6,263 nucleotides of DNA from Eubacterium sp. Its GTDB lineage: Bacteria; Bacillota; Clostridia; Oscillospirales; Acutalibacteraceae. Positions 1 through 6,262 of the stretch are shown piece after piece. Below the pieces are notes generated by a model. It saw nothing but the letters and a program-made list of their open reading frames with translations. It searched no databases and was not told where the DNA came from. The stretch spans positions 1 to 6,263 of the forward strand of contig JAIDJS010000087.1 in NCBI GenBank assembly GCA_029052085.1. The letters are read 5' to 3'. Position 1 is the stretch's first letter, and each line of letters starts with the position of its first letter. The translations under genes were made by a program, and so were the position numbers.

Positions 1-12
1 GGTTGTGATATT

Positions 13-591
13 ATGGAACTTCTCAAAAAGAAGATTTTAGAAGAAGGCGAAATTCATGAGGGTAATATTCTTAAGGTTGACAGCTTTTTGAATCATCAGA
101 TTGATATTCCTTTCTTAAAAGAGATTGGCAAGGAATTTTACAATCGCTTTAAAGATGAAAATGTTAATAAAATCCTTACTATTGAATCTTCGGGTATAGC
201 AGTTGCTGCTATGGCTGCACAGGAATTTGGATGTTCGCTTGTGTTTGCTAAAAAGAGCATAACCAAAAATATTGCAGGCGATATTTATTTAACTCCCGTT
301 GAATCCTTTACGCATGGTACAACTTATGGCGTTATCGTATCTAAGCAATTCCTCGGCAAGGGCGACAGAGTGCTTATTATTGATGATTTTCTTGCAGTGG
401 GAAATGCACTTAACGGTCTTATTGAAATTGTAAAGGAAAGCGGCGCAGAGCTTGTTGGCTGCGGTGCTGTTATAGAAAAAGCCTATCAGGGCGGCGGAGA
501 TAAGCTTCGCAAAAAAGAGATTCATGTTGAAAGTCTTGCAGTAATTGAAAGCATGGATCACGAAGCAGGAACGATTGAGTTCAGAGATTAA
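13..591 (+). CDS. xpt: Xanthine phosphoribosyltransferase
   Basis: A cytoplasmic purine-salvage enzyme that transfers the phosphoribosyl group of PRPP to xanthine to give XMP, a precursor of GMP; some family members also use guanine. The 192 aa match the usual length (about 190). The N-terminus MELLKKKILEEG, the segment LKVDSFLNHQID (20-31), the TIESSGIA loop (56-63) and the PRPP-binding loop VLIIDDFLAVGNA (120-132, with the paired acids D124-D125) are all typical of Xpt and closely resemble the Bacillus subtilis protein as I remember it. VIEKAYQGG (153-161) and VESLA (172-176) are further family matches. The frame stays open to the window edge, but the ATG at 13 gives the family's normal N-terminus. 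GGT at 1-3 may be the tail of a Shine-Dalgarno site cut by the edge. It is the first gene of the unit, 64 nt before the binding protein, with no terminator between them. In Firmicutes xpt is often led by a guanine riboswitch; any such leader would lie outside the window. Confidence 0.95.
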   Translation: MELLKKKILEEGEIHEGNILKVDSFLNHQIDIPFLKEIGKEFYNRFKDENVNKILTIESSGIAVAAMAAQEFGCSLVFAKKSITKNIAGDIYLTPVESFTHGTTYGVIVSKQFLGKGDRVLIIDDFLAVGNALNGLIEIVKESGAELVGCGAVIEKAYQGGGDKLRKKEIHVESLAVIESMDHEAGTIEFRD

Positions 592-643
592 AAAGGGTTA
601 TTCGGCATTAAGCCTTATAATAAAACATTAAATTTCTATTTAC

Positions 644-649
644 GGAGGT
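644..649 (+). promoter_or_regulatory. Strong ribosome binding site for the BMP lipoprotein
   Basis: GGAGGT lies 6 nt before the ATG at 656 and 12 nt before a second in-frame ATG at 662. The spacing favours 656, and the resulting M-K-M-S-K-K N-terminus fits a lipoprotein signal peptide. The strong site agrees with the high expression usually needed for a solute-binding protein. Confidence 0.8.
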
Positions 650-655
650 AGAAAA

Positions 656-1882
656 ATGAAAATGTCAAAGAAAATCATTGCTGTTCTTCTCAGTGTGCTT
701 TTTGTTGCAGGTGTGTTTGCAGCTTGCTCCAGCAGCTCAGATAAGCCGGAAGACGGCGGCGATGCAGGCAAGGTTAAAATCGGTTTCATCTGCTTGCATG
801 ATGAAAACTCAACCTATGATCTTAACTTCATCAACGCAGCAAAAGAGGCTGTTAAAACCTTAGGTCTTACAGAAGATCAGTACATCATCAGAACTAATGT
901 TCCTGAGGATCAGCAGTGTGCAGATACAGCTAAAGAGCTTATTGATTCAGGCTGTAATCTTATTTTTGCAGACAGCTTTGGTCATGAATCTTATATGATT
1001 GATGTAGCTAAGGAATATCCAAATGTTCAGTTCTGCCATGCAACAGGTACAAGAGCACATACAGAGGGTCTTGATAACTACCACAATGCTTTTGCTTCAA
1101 TTTATGAGGGCCGTTATCTTGCAGGTGTTGCAGCTGGTATGAAGCTTAATCAGTTAATCGAAGAAGGCAAATTTACTGCTGAAGAAGCTAAAATGGGTTA
1201 TGTAGGTGCTCATCCTTATGCTGAAGTAAAATCAGGCTACACATCTTTCTACCTTGGTGCTAAAAGCGTTTGCCCAACTGTAACTATGGAGGTTACATTT
1301 ACAGGCGAATGGTATTCAGAGGTTAAGGAAAAGGAAGCTGCAAACAAGCTTATCAATGACGGATGCGTACTTATCAGCCAGCATGCAGATTCAATGGGCG
1401 CTCCGACCGCTTGTGAAGAAGCAGGTATTCCAAACGTTTCTTACAACGGAAGCACTGTAGATGCTTGTCCGAATACATTTATCGTTTCATCAGCTATCAA
1501 CTGGGCTCCTTACTTTGAATATATCATTACACAGACCAATAAGGGCGAGGCTATTGATAAGGATTGGACAGGTACGCTTGCTACAAATTCCGTAGTTCTC
1601 AGCGATATCAATGAAAAGGCTGCCGCTCCCGGTACAGCAGATAAGATTGCTGAAGTTAAGAAGCAGCTTGAAGACGGAACACTTCATGTATTTGATACAT
1701 CAACCTTTACTGTTAAAGGCGAAACATTAACGTCATATATGGCTGATGTTGATACTGATGATAAATTCACACCTGATACAGAGGTTATCGCAGACGGCTA
1801 TTTCCATGAATCAGCAAAAGATATGCGTTCTGCTCCATACTTTGATGTTGATATTGATGGCATTACCAATATTGATCAGTAA
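656..1882 (+). CDS. BMP/PnrA-family purine-binding lipoprotein of an ABC importer
   Basis: The solute receptor of the importer encoded just downstream, anchored to the outer face of the membrane. The 408 aa start with a lipoprotein signal peptide: KK at 5-6, a hydrophobic core at 7-20, and FAAC at 21-24 with Cys24 as the lipidation site, then a Ser/Asp/Gly-rich linker to about residue 38. The mature part has two lobes of the BMP (PnrA/TmpC, NupN) fold: it begins KIGFICLHDE (41-50), carries the family motif YEGRYLAGVAAG (150-161), GEWYSE (217-222), QHADS (242-246) and a second-lobe segment SAINWAPYFEYI (279-290). Family members bind purine nucleosides or, in some branches, purine bases. The usual N-terminal DxSFN-like ligand motif is replaced by HDENSTYDLNF, so this is a divergent branch. 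Its place between two purine phosphoribosyltransferases supports a purine ligand; base rather than nucleoside is my inference. A terminator-like hairpin follows the stop. Confidence 0.92.
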   Translation: MKMSKKIIAVLLSVLFVAGVFAACSSSSDKPEDGGDAGKVKIGFICLHDENSTYDLNFINAAKEAVKTLGLTEDQYIIRTNVPEDQQCADTAKELIDSGCNLIFADSFGHESYMIDVAKEYPNVQFCHATGTRAHTEGLDNYHNAFASIYEGRYLAGVAAGMKLNQLIEEGKFTAEEAKMGYVGAHPYAEVKSGYTSFYLGAKSVCPTVTMEVTFTGEWYSEVKEKEAANKLINDGCVLISQHADSMGAPTACEEAGIPNVSYNGSTVDACPNTFIVSSAINWAPYFEYIITQTNKGEAIDKDWTGTLATNSVVLSDINEKAAAPGTADKIAEVKKQLEDGTLHVFDTSTFTVKGETLTSYMADVDTDDKFTPDTEVIADGYFHESAKDMRSAPYFDVDIDGITNIDQ

Positions 1883-1905
1883 TTGAGAATAAATCTCGCA
1901 ATGTT

Positions 1906-1939
1906 TGTGACCGTGCGTATACACGGTCACAGATTTTTT
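1906..1939 (+). terminator. Rho-independent terminator-like hairpin between binding protein and ATPase
   Basis: A perfect 10-bp inverted repeat, TGTGACCGTG (1906-1915) and CACGGTCACA (1922-1931), encloses a 6-nt loop (1916-1921) and is followed two bases later by six T residues (1934-1939). It sits 23 nt after the stop of the lipoprotein gene and 24 nt before the ATPase start. No promoter is evident between it and the ATPase, so it probably acts as a leaky terminator or as a stabiliser of the 3' end of the binding-protein transcript, giving more receptor than membrane transporter. Confidence 0.85.
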
Positions 1940-1952
1940 AATAAACTTTTGC

Positions 1953-1958
1953 GGAGGT
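1953..1958 (+). promoter_or_regulatory. Ribosome binding site that decides the ATPase start
   Basis: GGAGGT is followed by GTGATG, giving two adjacent in-frame starts. The GTG at 1961 is only 2 nt from the site, too close for normal initiation, while the ATG at 1964 is 5 nt away, close to the 6-9 nt of the other genes here. ATG 1964 is chosen. Confidence 0.75.
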
Positions 1959-1963
1959 AAGTG

Positions 1964-3499
1964 ATGAAACAGGAGCTTGCATTAGAATTAAAAGGCATAA
2001 CAAAAACCTTCGGCAGTGTTGTTGCAAACCGGAATGTAAGCCTGCAGGTAAATAAAGGCGAAATTCTTGCCATTCTCGGCGAAAACGGAAGCGGAAAAAC
2101 AACATTGATGAATATGGTTTCAGGAATTTATTATCCCGATGAAGGCAGCATTTTTGTTAATGAGGAAGAGGTTGTTATCCGTTCTCCGAAAGATGCCTTC
2201 AAGTATAAAATCGGAATGATACATCAGCATTTCAAGCTTGTTGATGTTTTTACTGCAACCGAAAATATTGTGCTTGGAATTAAAGATAATAAGAAATTTA
2301 ATATTAAAGAAGCAAAAAAACAGGTTAAGGAAATTACAGATAAATATGGGTTTGTGATTGACCTTGATAAAAAAATATATGAAATGTCTGTTTCTGAAAA
2401 GCAAACAGTTGAAATTATAAAGGTGCTTTACAGAGGTGCAGATATGCTTATCCTTGATGAGCCTACTGCTGTTTTGACACCGCAGGAAACAAAAAAGCTG
2501 TTCAGCATTCTTCGCAGAATGAAAAGAGACGGTAAATCCATTATCATTATAACGCATAAGCTTCATGAGGTGCTGGATATTTCCGATAGAGTTACAACTC
2601 TGAGAAAGGGCGAATATATCGGTACGGTTAATACAAATGAGGCAACAGAACAGTCCTTAACGGAAATGATGGTTGGCGAGAAGGTAAGCCTTAATATCAA
2701 GAGAACCGAGCCTGTTAATCCGCAGGAAAGGTTAATTGTTAAAAACCTCTCTGTTAAAGGTGCGGAAAATAAGCTTGTGCTTGATGATGTCAGCTTTACG
2801 GTTCGTTCAGGAGAAATATTTGGCATAGCAGGTATTTCAGGCTGCGGTCAGAAAGAACTTCTTGAAGCAATTGCAGGTCTTCAGAAGGCTGTGCCGAATT
2901 CAAGTATAATTTATAAGCCTGAGGATGATGAAGCAAAAGAGCTTGTAGGTAAATCTCCTCAGGATATTAGAAAGCTTGGTATTGCGCTTTCGTTTGTGCC
3001 TGAGGATAGATTGGGTATGGGTCTTGTCGGCAATATGGATATTGTTGATAATATGATGCTCAGAAGCTATAAAAAGGGCTCGTCTGCTTTTCTTGACAGA
3101 AAGGACCCGAAGTCACTTGCAGAAAGCATTATTGAAAGTCTGGATGTTGTAACGCCGAATGCGGCAACACCGGTTCGCCGTTTATCAGGCGGTAATGTTC
3201 AAAAGGTGCTTGTAGGGCGTGAAATTTCATCAAACCCAAAGGTGCTTATGGTTGCTTATCCTGTAAGAGGCCTTGATATCAACTCATCTTATACAATCTA
3301 TAATCTTCTCACAAAACAGAAAGAAAGCGGTGTTGCCGTTATCTTTGTCGGCGAGGATCTGGATGTTCTTATTGAGCTTTGCGATCGGATTATGGTTATT
3401 AATTCAGGTAAAATAACAGGTATTGTAGACGGCAGAACAGCTGTCAAAGAAGAAATCGGTTTGCTTATGACCAAGAGTACAGAAAAGGAGGAGGCATAA
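1964..3499 (+). CDS. Double-domain ABC importer ATPase, NupO/RbsA type
   Basis: The ATP-hydrolysing subunit of the importer, on the cytoplasmic face; 511 aa from ATG 1964, the normal size for fused two-NBD sugar/nucleoside ATPases. NBD1 has Walker A GENGSGKTT (39-47), Q-loop Gln88, Walker B MLILDE with catalytic Glu166, and switch His198 in THK. Its signature is MSVSEKQ (141-147), where the family normally has a glycine at the Ser144 position. NBD2 has the degenerate Walker A typical of this family, GISGCGQKEL (290-299, no Lys-Ser/Thr), an intact LSGGN signature (407-411) and a Walker B region VLMVAYPVRGLD (427-438) without a catalytic Glu. The site pairing NBD1 Walker A with NBD2 LSGGN should therefore be the active one, and the other should be non-hydrolytic. 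The stop is one nucleotide before the first permease start, so the two are co-transcribed and probably translationally coupled. The relation to NupO of B. subtilis is by family, not by proven substrate. Confidence 0.95.
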   Translation: MKQELALELKGITKTFGSVVANRNVSLQVNKGEILAILGENGSGKTTLMNMVSGIYYPDEGSIFVNEEEVVIRSPKDAFKYKIGMIHQHFKLVDVFTATENIVLGIKDNKKFNIKEAKKQVKEITDKYGFVIDLDKKIYEMSVSEKQTVEIIKVLYRGADMLILDEPTAVLTPQETKKLFSILRRMKRDGKSIIIITHKLHEVLDISDRVTTLRKGEYIGTVNTNEATEQSLTEMMVGEKVSLNIKRTEPVNPQERLIVKNLSVKGAENKLVLDDVSFTVRSGEIFGIAGISGCGQKELLEAIAGLQKAVPNSSIIYKPEDDEAKELVGKSPQDIRKLGIALSFVPEDRLGMGLVGNMDIVDNMMLRSYKKGSSAFLDRKDPKSLAESIIESLDVVTPNAATPVRRLSGGNVQKVLVGREISSNPKVLMVAYPVRGLDINSSYTIYNLLTKQKESGVAVIFVGEDLDVLIELCDRIMVINSGKITGIVDGRTAVKEEIGLLMTKSTEKEEA

Positions 3500-3500
3500 T

Positions 3501-4607
3501 ATGAAAGCGAATCAGAAAAAAAGAGAGCCGCTTTTTCATATTGTTAAAAGAGACGGCCTTCCCTGGCAGAAATCGTGGCTTATCCGAATCGGTGCAATTG
3601 CAGCAGCACTTATCCTATGTGCGCTGTTAACAATGGTTATAACACATGAAAATCCAATCAGCGTTTATGCAACAATGATAAAAGGCGCATTCGGAACATC
3701 AAGAAGAATCTGGAATCTTTTTCAGAGCCTGGCTATGCTGCTTTGTGTTTCTCTTGCTGTTACACCTGCATTCAAAATGCGGTTTTGGAATATCGGCGCA
3801 GAAGGACAAGTCCTTATCGGCGGTTTGGCAACGGCAGCCTGTATGTATCTTCTCGGCGGTAAAATGCCAAATGCGCTGCTCATCATTGTTATGATTGCTG
3901 CAAGTATTGCAGCAGGCGCAGTTTGGGCTGTTATTCCTGCTTTCTTTAAAGCAAAATTCTGTACAAATGAAACATTGTTTACGCTTATGATGAACTATGT
4001 TGCAATTCAGCTTGTTTCCTATTTTGTTATGCTTTGGGAAAATCCGAAAGGCTCAAGCAAAATCGGTATTATCAATCAGTCTACGCATGCGGGATGGCTT
4101 CCGACGATAGGCAGCAATGAATATTTTTTAAATATTATAATTGTTCTTGTGCTTACGGTTTTGATGTATGTTTATCTTAAATACAGCAAGCACGGATATG
4201 AAATTTCAGTTGTAGGCGAATCGGAAAATACGGCAAGATATATTGGTCTTAATGTAAAAAAGGTTATTATCCGAACAATGCTTTTGTCCGGAGGAATCTG
4301 TGGTATTGCCGGTCTTCTTCTTGTTGGCGGTACAAATCATACCATTTCAACAACAATAGCCAATAACCGCGGCTTTACTGCCATTATGGTATCGTGGCTT
4401 GCAAAGTTTAATCCTATCAATATGATATTGACCTCTTTCCTGATTGTGTTTCTTGAAAAAGGTGCAAATGAAATTTCAACGGTTTTCGGATTGAATCAGT
4501 CTTTCTCGGATATTTTAACAGGTATTATTCTTTTCTTTATAATCGGAAGTGAGTTCTTTATTAATTATCAGCTTCATTTCCGTAATTCGCATAAGGAGGT
4601 AAAGTGA
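3501..4607 (+). CDS. ABC importer permease, first subunit (NupP-like, BPD_transp_2 family)
   Basis: One of two membrane subunits forming the translocation channel. The 368 aa begin with a basic cytoplasmic tail of about 27 residues (KKREP, VKRDG), then roughly nine to ten hydrophobic segments, by eye near 28-47, 74-90, 98-118, 126-147, 158-178, 209-226, 258-277, 292-318 (probably two) and 336-354. The family motif FWNIGAEGQVLIGG (95-108) is intact, as is NETLFTLMMNYVA (156-168). The loop VVGESENTARYIGLNV (237-252) corresponds to the conserved cytoplasmic segment likely to contact the ATPase. The start is preceded by AAGGAGGAGG (3485-3494), giving two overlapping Shine-Dalgarno options 6 and 9 nt away. 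It begins one nucleotide after the ATPase stop. The basic tail and greater length than the second permease match the NupP position in related operons. Confidence 0.93.
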   Translation: MKANQKKREPLFHIVKRDGLPWQKSWLIRIGAIAAALILCALLTMVITHENPISVYATMIKGAFGTSRRIWNLFQSLAMLLCVSLAVTPAFKMRFWNIGAEGQVLIGGLATAACMYLLGGKMPNALLIIVMIAASIAAGAVWAVIPAFFKAKFCTNETLFTLMMNYVAIQLVSYFVMLWENPKGSSKIGIINQSTHAGWLPTIGSNEYFLNIIIVLVLTVLMYVYLKYSKHGYEISVVGESENTARYIGLNVKKVIIRTMLLSGGICGIAGLLLVGGTNHTISTTIANNRGFTAIMVSWLAKFNPINMILTSFLIVFLEKGANEISTVFGLNQSFSDILTGIILFFIIGSEFFINYQLHFRNSHKEVK

Positions 4608-4608
4608 T

Positions 4609-5592
4609 ATGGGTACATTAATTACTTTTCTTCAGCGTGCAGTTTGCCAGGGCATACCTCTTCTTTACGGTGCAACCGGCGAAATATTAACTGAAAAATC
4701 AGGTAATCTTAACCTCGGTATTCCGGGAATTATGTATATAGGAAGTATAAGCGGTGTAATCGGTGCATTTCTTTATGAGCAGTCGGTTGACACGGTTAAT
4801 CCTGTTTTGGCATTGCTTATACCTCTTTTGAGCTGCCTTTTCGGAGCGCTTCTTATCGGGCTTGTTTATTGCTTTTTAACGGTTACATTAAGAGCAAACC
4901 AGAATGTAACGGGTCTTGCAATAACAACCTTCGGTGTTGGCTTCGGAAATTTCTTTGGCGGATCACTGATTAAATTAACGGGCAGTGCTGTTCCGTCCGT
5001 TGCTCTTACGGCAACCAGTGCGGTCTTTAAGAAAACACTTCCTTTTGCAGATAGTCTTGGGGCATTCGGCAAAGTATTCCTGTCGTATGGGTTTTTAGCT
5101 TATCTTGCTGTTATTATCGCAATTGTATGTGCAGTTTTTCTAAAGCGAACAAGGGCAGGGCTTCATTTAAGAGCAGTTGGCGAAAATCCTGCAACTGCCG
5201 ATGCAGCAGGAATAAATGTTGAAAAAACAAAATATCTTGCAACCTGTGTGGGCAGTATGATAGCAGGCTTGGGCGGTCTTTATTATGTTATGGATTACGC
5301 CTGCGGTGTATGGTCAAATGATGGCTTCGGAGACAGAGGATGGCTTGCAATAGCTCTTGTTATTTTTGCCGTTTGGAAACCGGATATGGCTATTTTAGGC
5401 TCATTCCTTTTCGGCGGTCTCTATATTGTTTATCTCTATATTCCGGGGCTTGCGCTCAGAACGCAGGAGCTTATCAAAATGCTCCCGTATGTAGTAACCA
5501 TTATCGTACTTATCATCAGCTCTATGCGTGACAAAAAGGAAAATCAGGGTCCTGCGTCGCTTGGACTTTCCTATTTCAGGGAGGAACGATAA
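4609..5592 (+). CDS. ABC importer permease, second subunit (NupQ-like, BPD_transp_2 family)
   Basis: The partner membrane subunit, 327 aa with almost no cytoplasmic N-terminal tail, as usual for NupQ-type permeases. Hydrophobic segments by eye lie near 7-27, 36-56, 66-91, 102-119, 159-178, 209-228, 244-256, 260-281 and 290-305. The family segment TEKSGNLNLGIPGIMYIG (28-45) is clear, but where relatives commonly read NIGxEG this protein has NLGIPG, with Pro39 in the Glu place. The cytoplasmic loop RAVGENPATADAAGINV (188-204) is a strong match to the family's RAVGENPxAAxxAGI-like segment. The tail PASLGLSYFREER (315-327) is also typical. An AAGGAGGT site (4593-4600) lies 8 nt before ATG 4609, and the start is one nucleotide after the first permease's TGA stop. 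The stop directly abuts the hpt ATG. Confidence 0.93.
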   Translation: MGTLITFLQRAVCQGIPLLYGATGEILTEKSGNLNLGIPGIMYIGSISGVIGAFLYEQSVDTVNPVLALLIPLLSCLFGALLIGLVYCFLTVTLRANQNVTGLAITTFGVGFGNFFGGSLIKLTGSAVPSVALTATSAVFKKTLPFADSLGAFGKVFLSYGFLAYLAVIIAIVCAVFLKRTRAGLHLRAVGENPATADAAGINVEKTKYLATCVGSMIAGLGGLYYVMDYACGVWSNDGFGDRGWLAIALVIFAVWKPDMAILGSFLFGGLYIVYLYIPGLALRTQELIKMLPYVVTIIVLIISSMRDKKENQGPASLGLSYFREER

Positions 5593-6132
5593 ATGCTTAA
5601 GGATATTGAAAAAATTCTTGTAACCGAAGAAGAATTAAGAGAAATCAATGCACGCCTTGGCAAAAGAATAACCGAGGATTTTAAAGATAAAAATCTTCTT
5701 GTTCTCGGTATTCTTAAGGGCTGCGTGTTTTTTATGACGGATCTTGTAAGAAATATCAATCTTCCGCTCAGTATAGATTTTATGTCTGTTTCCTCATATG
5801 GCAGCGGTACGGAATCTACAGGCAGGGTTAAAATTACCAAGGATATTGATATTGATTTGAATGGCTACGATGTTCTTTTGGTAGAGGATATTCTTGACAG
5901 CGGCAGAACGCTTAACTATGTTTCGGACATTCTTAAAACAAGAGGCGCCAATTCAATCAGAATCGTTACGCTTCTTGATAAGCCTGAAAGAAGGGTAGCG
6001 CCGATTACGCCTGATTATGTCGGCTGTGATGTACCTGATGAATTTGTAGTCGGCTATGGCCTTGATTATGATCAGAAATACAGAAATCTTCCGTATATCG
6101 GTCAGCTTCGCAGATCCGTTTACGAAAAATAG
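5593..6132 (+). CDS. hpt: Hypoxanthine (guanine) phosphoribosyltransferase
   Basis: A cytoplasmic salvage enzyme converting hypoxanthine, and usually guanine, with PRPP to IMP or GMP. The 179 aa are the normal bacterial length. The active-site elements appear in order: the LKG pyrophosphate loop (41-43), the flexible-loop segment [13 protein letters not shown] (65-77), the PRPP loop [13 protein letters not shown] (94-106) with acids E98-D99 and the likely catalytic base Asp102, Lys130 in LLDKPERR, which in HPRT enzymes contacts the 6-oxo group, and [20 protein letters not shown] (148-167), where Phe151 should stack on the purine and Asp158 binds near the active-site metal. Nothing essential appears missing. 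The ATG follows the permease stop with no gap, and AGGGAGG (5578-5584) inside the permease end gives 8-nt spacing. This tight join ties the enzyme to import. It is the last gene of the unit, followed within 6 nt by a strong terminator. Confidence 0.97.
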   Translation: MLKDIEKILVTEEELREINARLGKRITEDFKDKNLLVLGILKGCVFFMTDLVRNINLPLSIDFMSVSSYGSGTESTGRVKITKDIDIDLNGYDVLLVEDILDSGRTLNYVSDILKTRGANSIRIVTLLDKPERRVAPITPDYVGCDVPDEFVVGYGLDYDQKYRNLPYIGQLRRSVYEK

Positions 6133-6137
6133 TAAAT

Positions 6138-6169
6138 AAAAATCCGCAGATTTTTCTGCGGATTTTTTT
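6138..6169 (+). terminator. Rho-independent terminator after hpt
   Basis: AATCCGCAGA (6141-6150) pairs perfectly with TCTGCGGATT (6155-6164) across a TTTT loop. Three further A-T pairs (6138-6140 with 6165-6167) lengthen the stem to 13 bp, and the T run is 6163-6169. It begins 6 nt after the hpt stop and marks the end of the purine operon. The A-rich left arm also makes a weaker opposite-strand terminator possible. Confidence 0.95.
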
Positions 6170-6205
6170 ACATAAAAGCGAAATATTTATATACTTTTCT
6201 AAGTT

Positions 6206-6255
6206 TTTTGTAATCTTTCTGTAAAAATATTAAAAAAGCTGTTTATTTTGTAATC
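6206..6255 (+). repeat. Direct repeat TTTTGTAATC, two copies 40 bp apart
   Basis: Identical 10-mers lie at 6206-6215 and 6246-6255. The first overlaps the Pho-box-like pair and the second ends 1 nt before the TATAAT box. They could be operator copies or chance repeats in AT-rich sequence. Confidence 0.5.
6208..6225. promoter_or_regulatory. Candidate Pho-box-like direct repeat (11-bp period)
   Basis: TTGTAAT (6208-6214) and CTGTAAA (6219-6225) are 11 bp apart, one helical turn. On the minus strand they read TTTACA, five bases, ATTACA, resembling the 11-bp-spaced TTnACA repeats bound by PhoP in Firmicutes; on the plus strand they resemble the CTGTCAT repeats of the E. coli Pho box. Two weaker units may continue at 6230 and 6241, ending 9 nt before a TATAAT box. 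The region is very AT-rich, so chance similarity is a real possibility. Confidence 0.35.
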
Positions 6256-6256
6256 A

Positions 6257-6262
6257 TATAAT
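6257..6262 (+). promoter_or_regulatory. Candidate -10 box of a downstream gene
   Basis: A perfect TATAAT lies at the window edge, about 90 nt after the hpt terminator. No TTGACA-like -35 is found at 16-18 bp spacing (AAAAGC is at the 17-bp position). That pattern is expected for a promoter that needs an activator bound upstream. The gene it would serve is outside the window. Confidence 0.45.

Larger units (their letters stand above)
13..6169 (+). other. Purine uptake and salvage operon (xpt, binding protein, ATPase, two permeases, hpt)
   Basis: All six genes run the same way. The ATPase, both permeases and hpt have gaps of 1, 1 and 0 nt and must be read from one message. xpt and the lipoprotein gene are linked more loosely (64 nt and 81 nt gaps), the second gap holding the leaky terminator-like hairpin. 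I saw no convincing internal promoter, so one promoter upstream of the window is the simplest model. The content covers receptor, channel, motor and two base-to-nucleotide enzymes, which would trap imported purines as nucleotides. Confidence 0.75.

Noticed and set aside
593..616. Possible hairpin after xpt (AAGGGTTA with TAAGCCTT)
   Set aside because: The stem is only 4 + 3 pairs with a G-G mismatch and an 8-nt loop, and no T run follows, so it does not look like a terminator.
616..621. Perfect TATAAT between xpt and the lipoprotein gene, as an internal promoter
   Set aside because: No -35-like hexamer at 16-18 bp spacing (AAGGGT at 593-598 for 17 bp) and no TG extension. In AT-rich spacer DNA a lone TATAAT is weak evidence, though a minor internal promoter cannot be excluded.
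1885..1897. Small inverted repeat GAGA/TCTC just after the lipoprotein stop
   Set aside because: Four pairs with a 5-nt loop is expected by chance and has no T run; the strong hairpin just downstream explains the spacer.
1961..1963. GTG as the start codon of the ATPase
   Set aside because: It is only 2 nt from the GGAGGT site, while the next codon is an ATG at better spacing. The difference is one residue.
2120..2566. Minus-strand open frame of 148 codons inside the ATPase gene
   Set aside because: It lies wholly within a well-supported ABC ATPase. The Phe/Asn/Ile-rich translation is the complement of AT-rich codons and shows no recognisable motif.
2563..2826. Minus-strand open frame of 87 codons inside the ATPase gene
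   Set aside because: It overlaps conserved ATPase coding sequence, has no family resemblance and no convincing separate promoter; taken as a shadow frame.
5571..5840. Minus-strand open frame of 89 codons across the permease/hpt junction
   Set aside because: It runs antisense through conserved hpt active-site codons and looks like a shadow of that gene.
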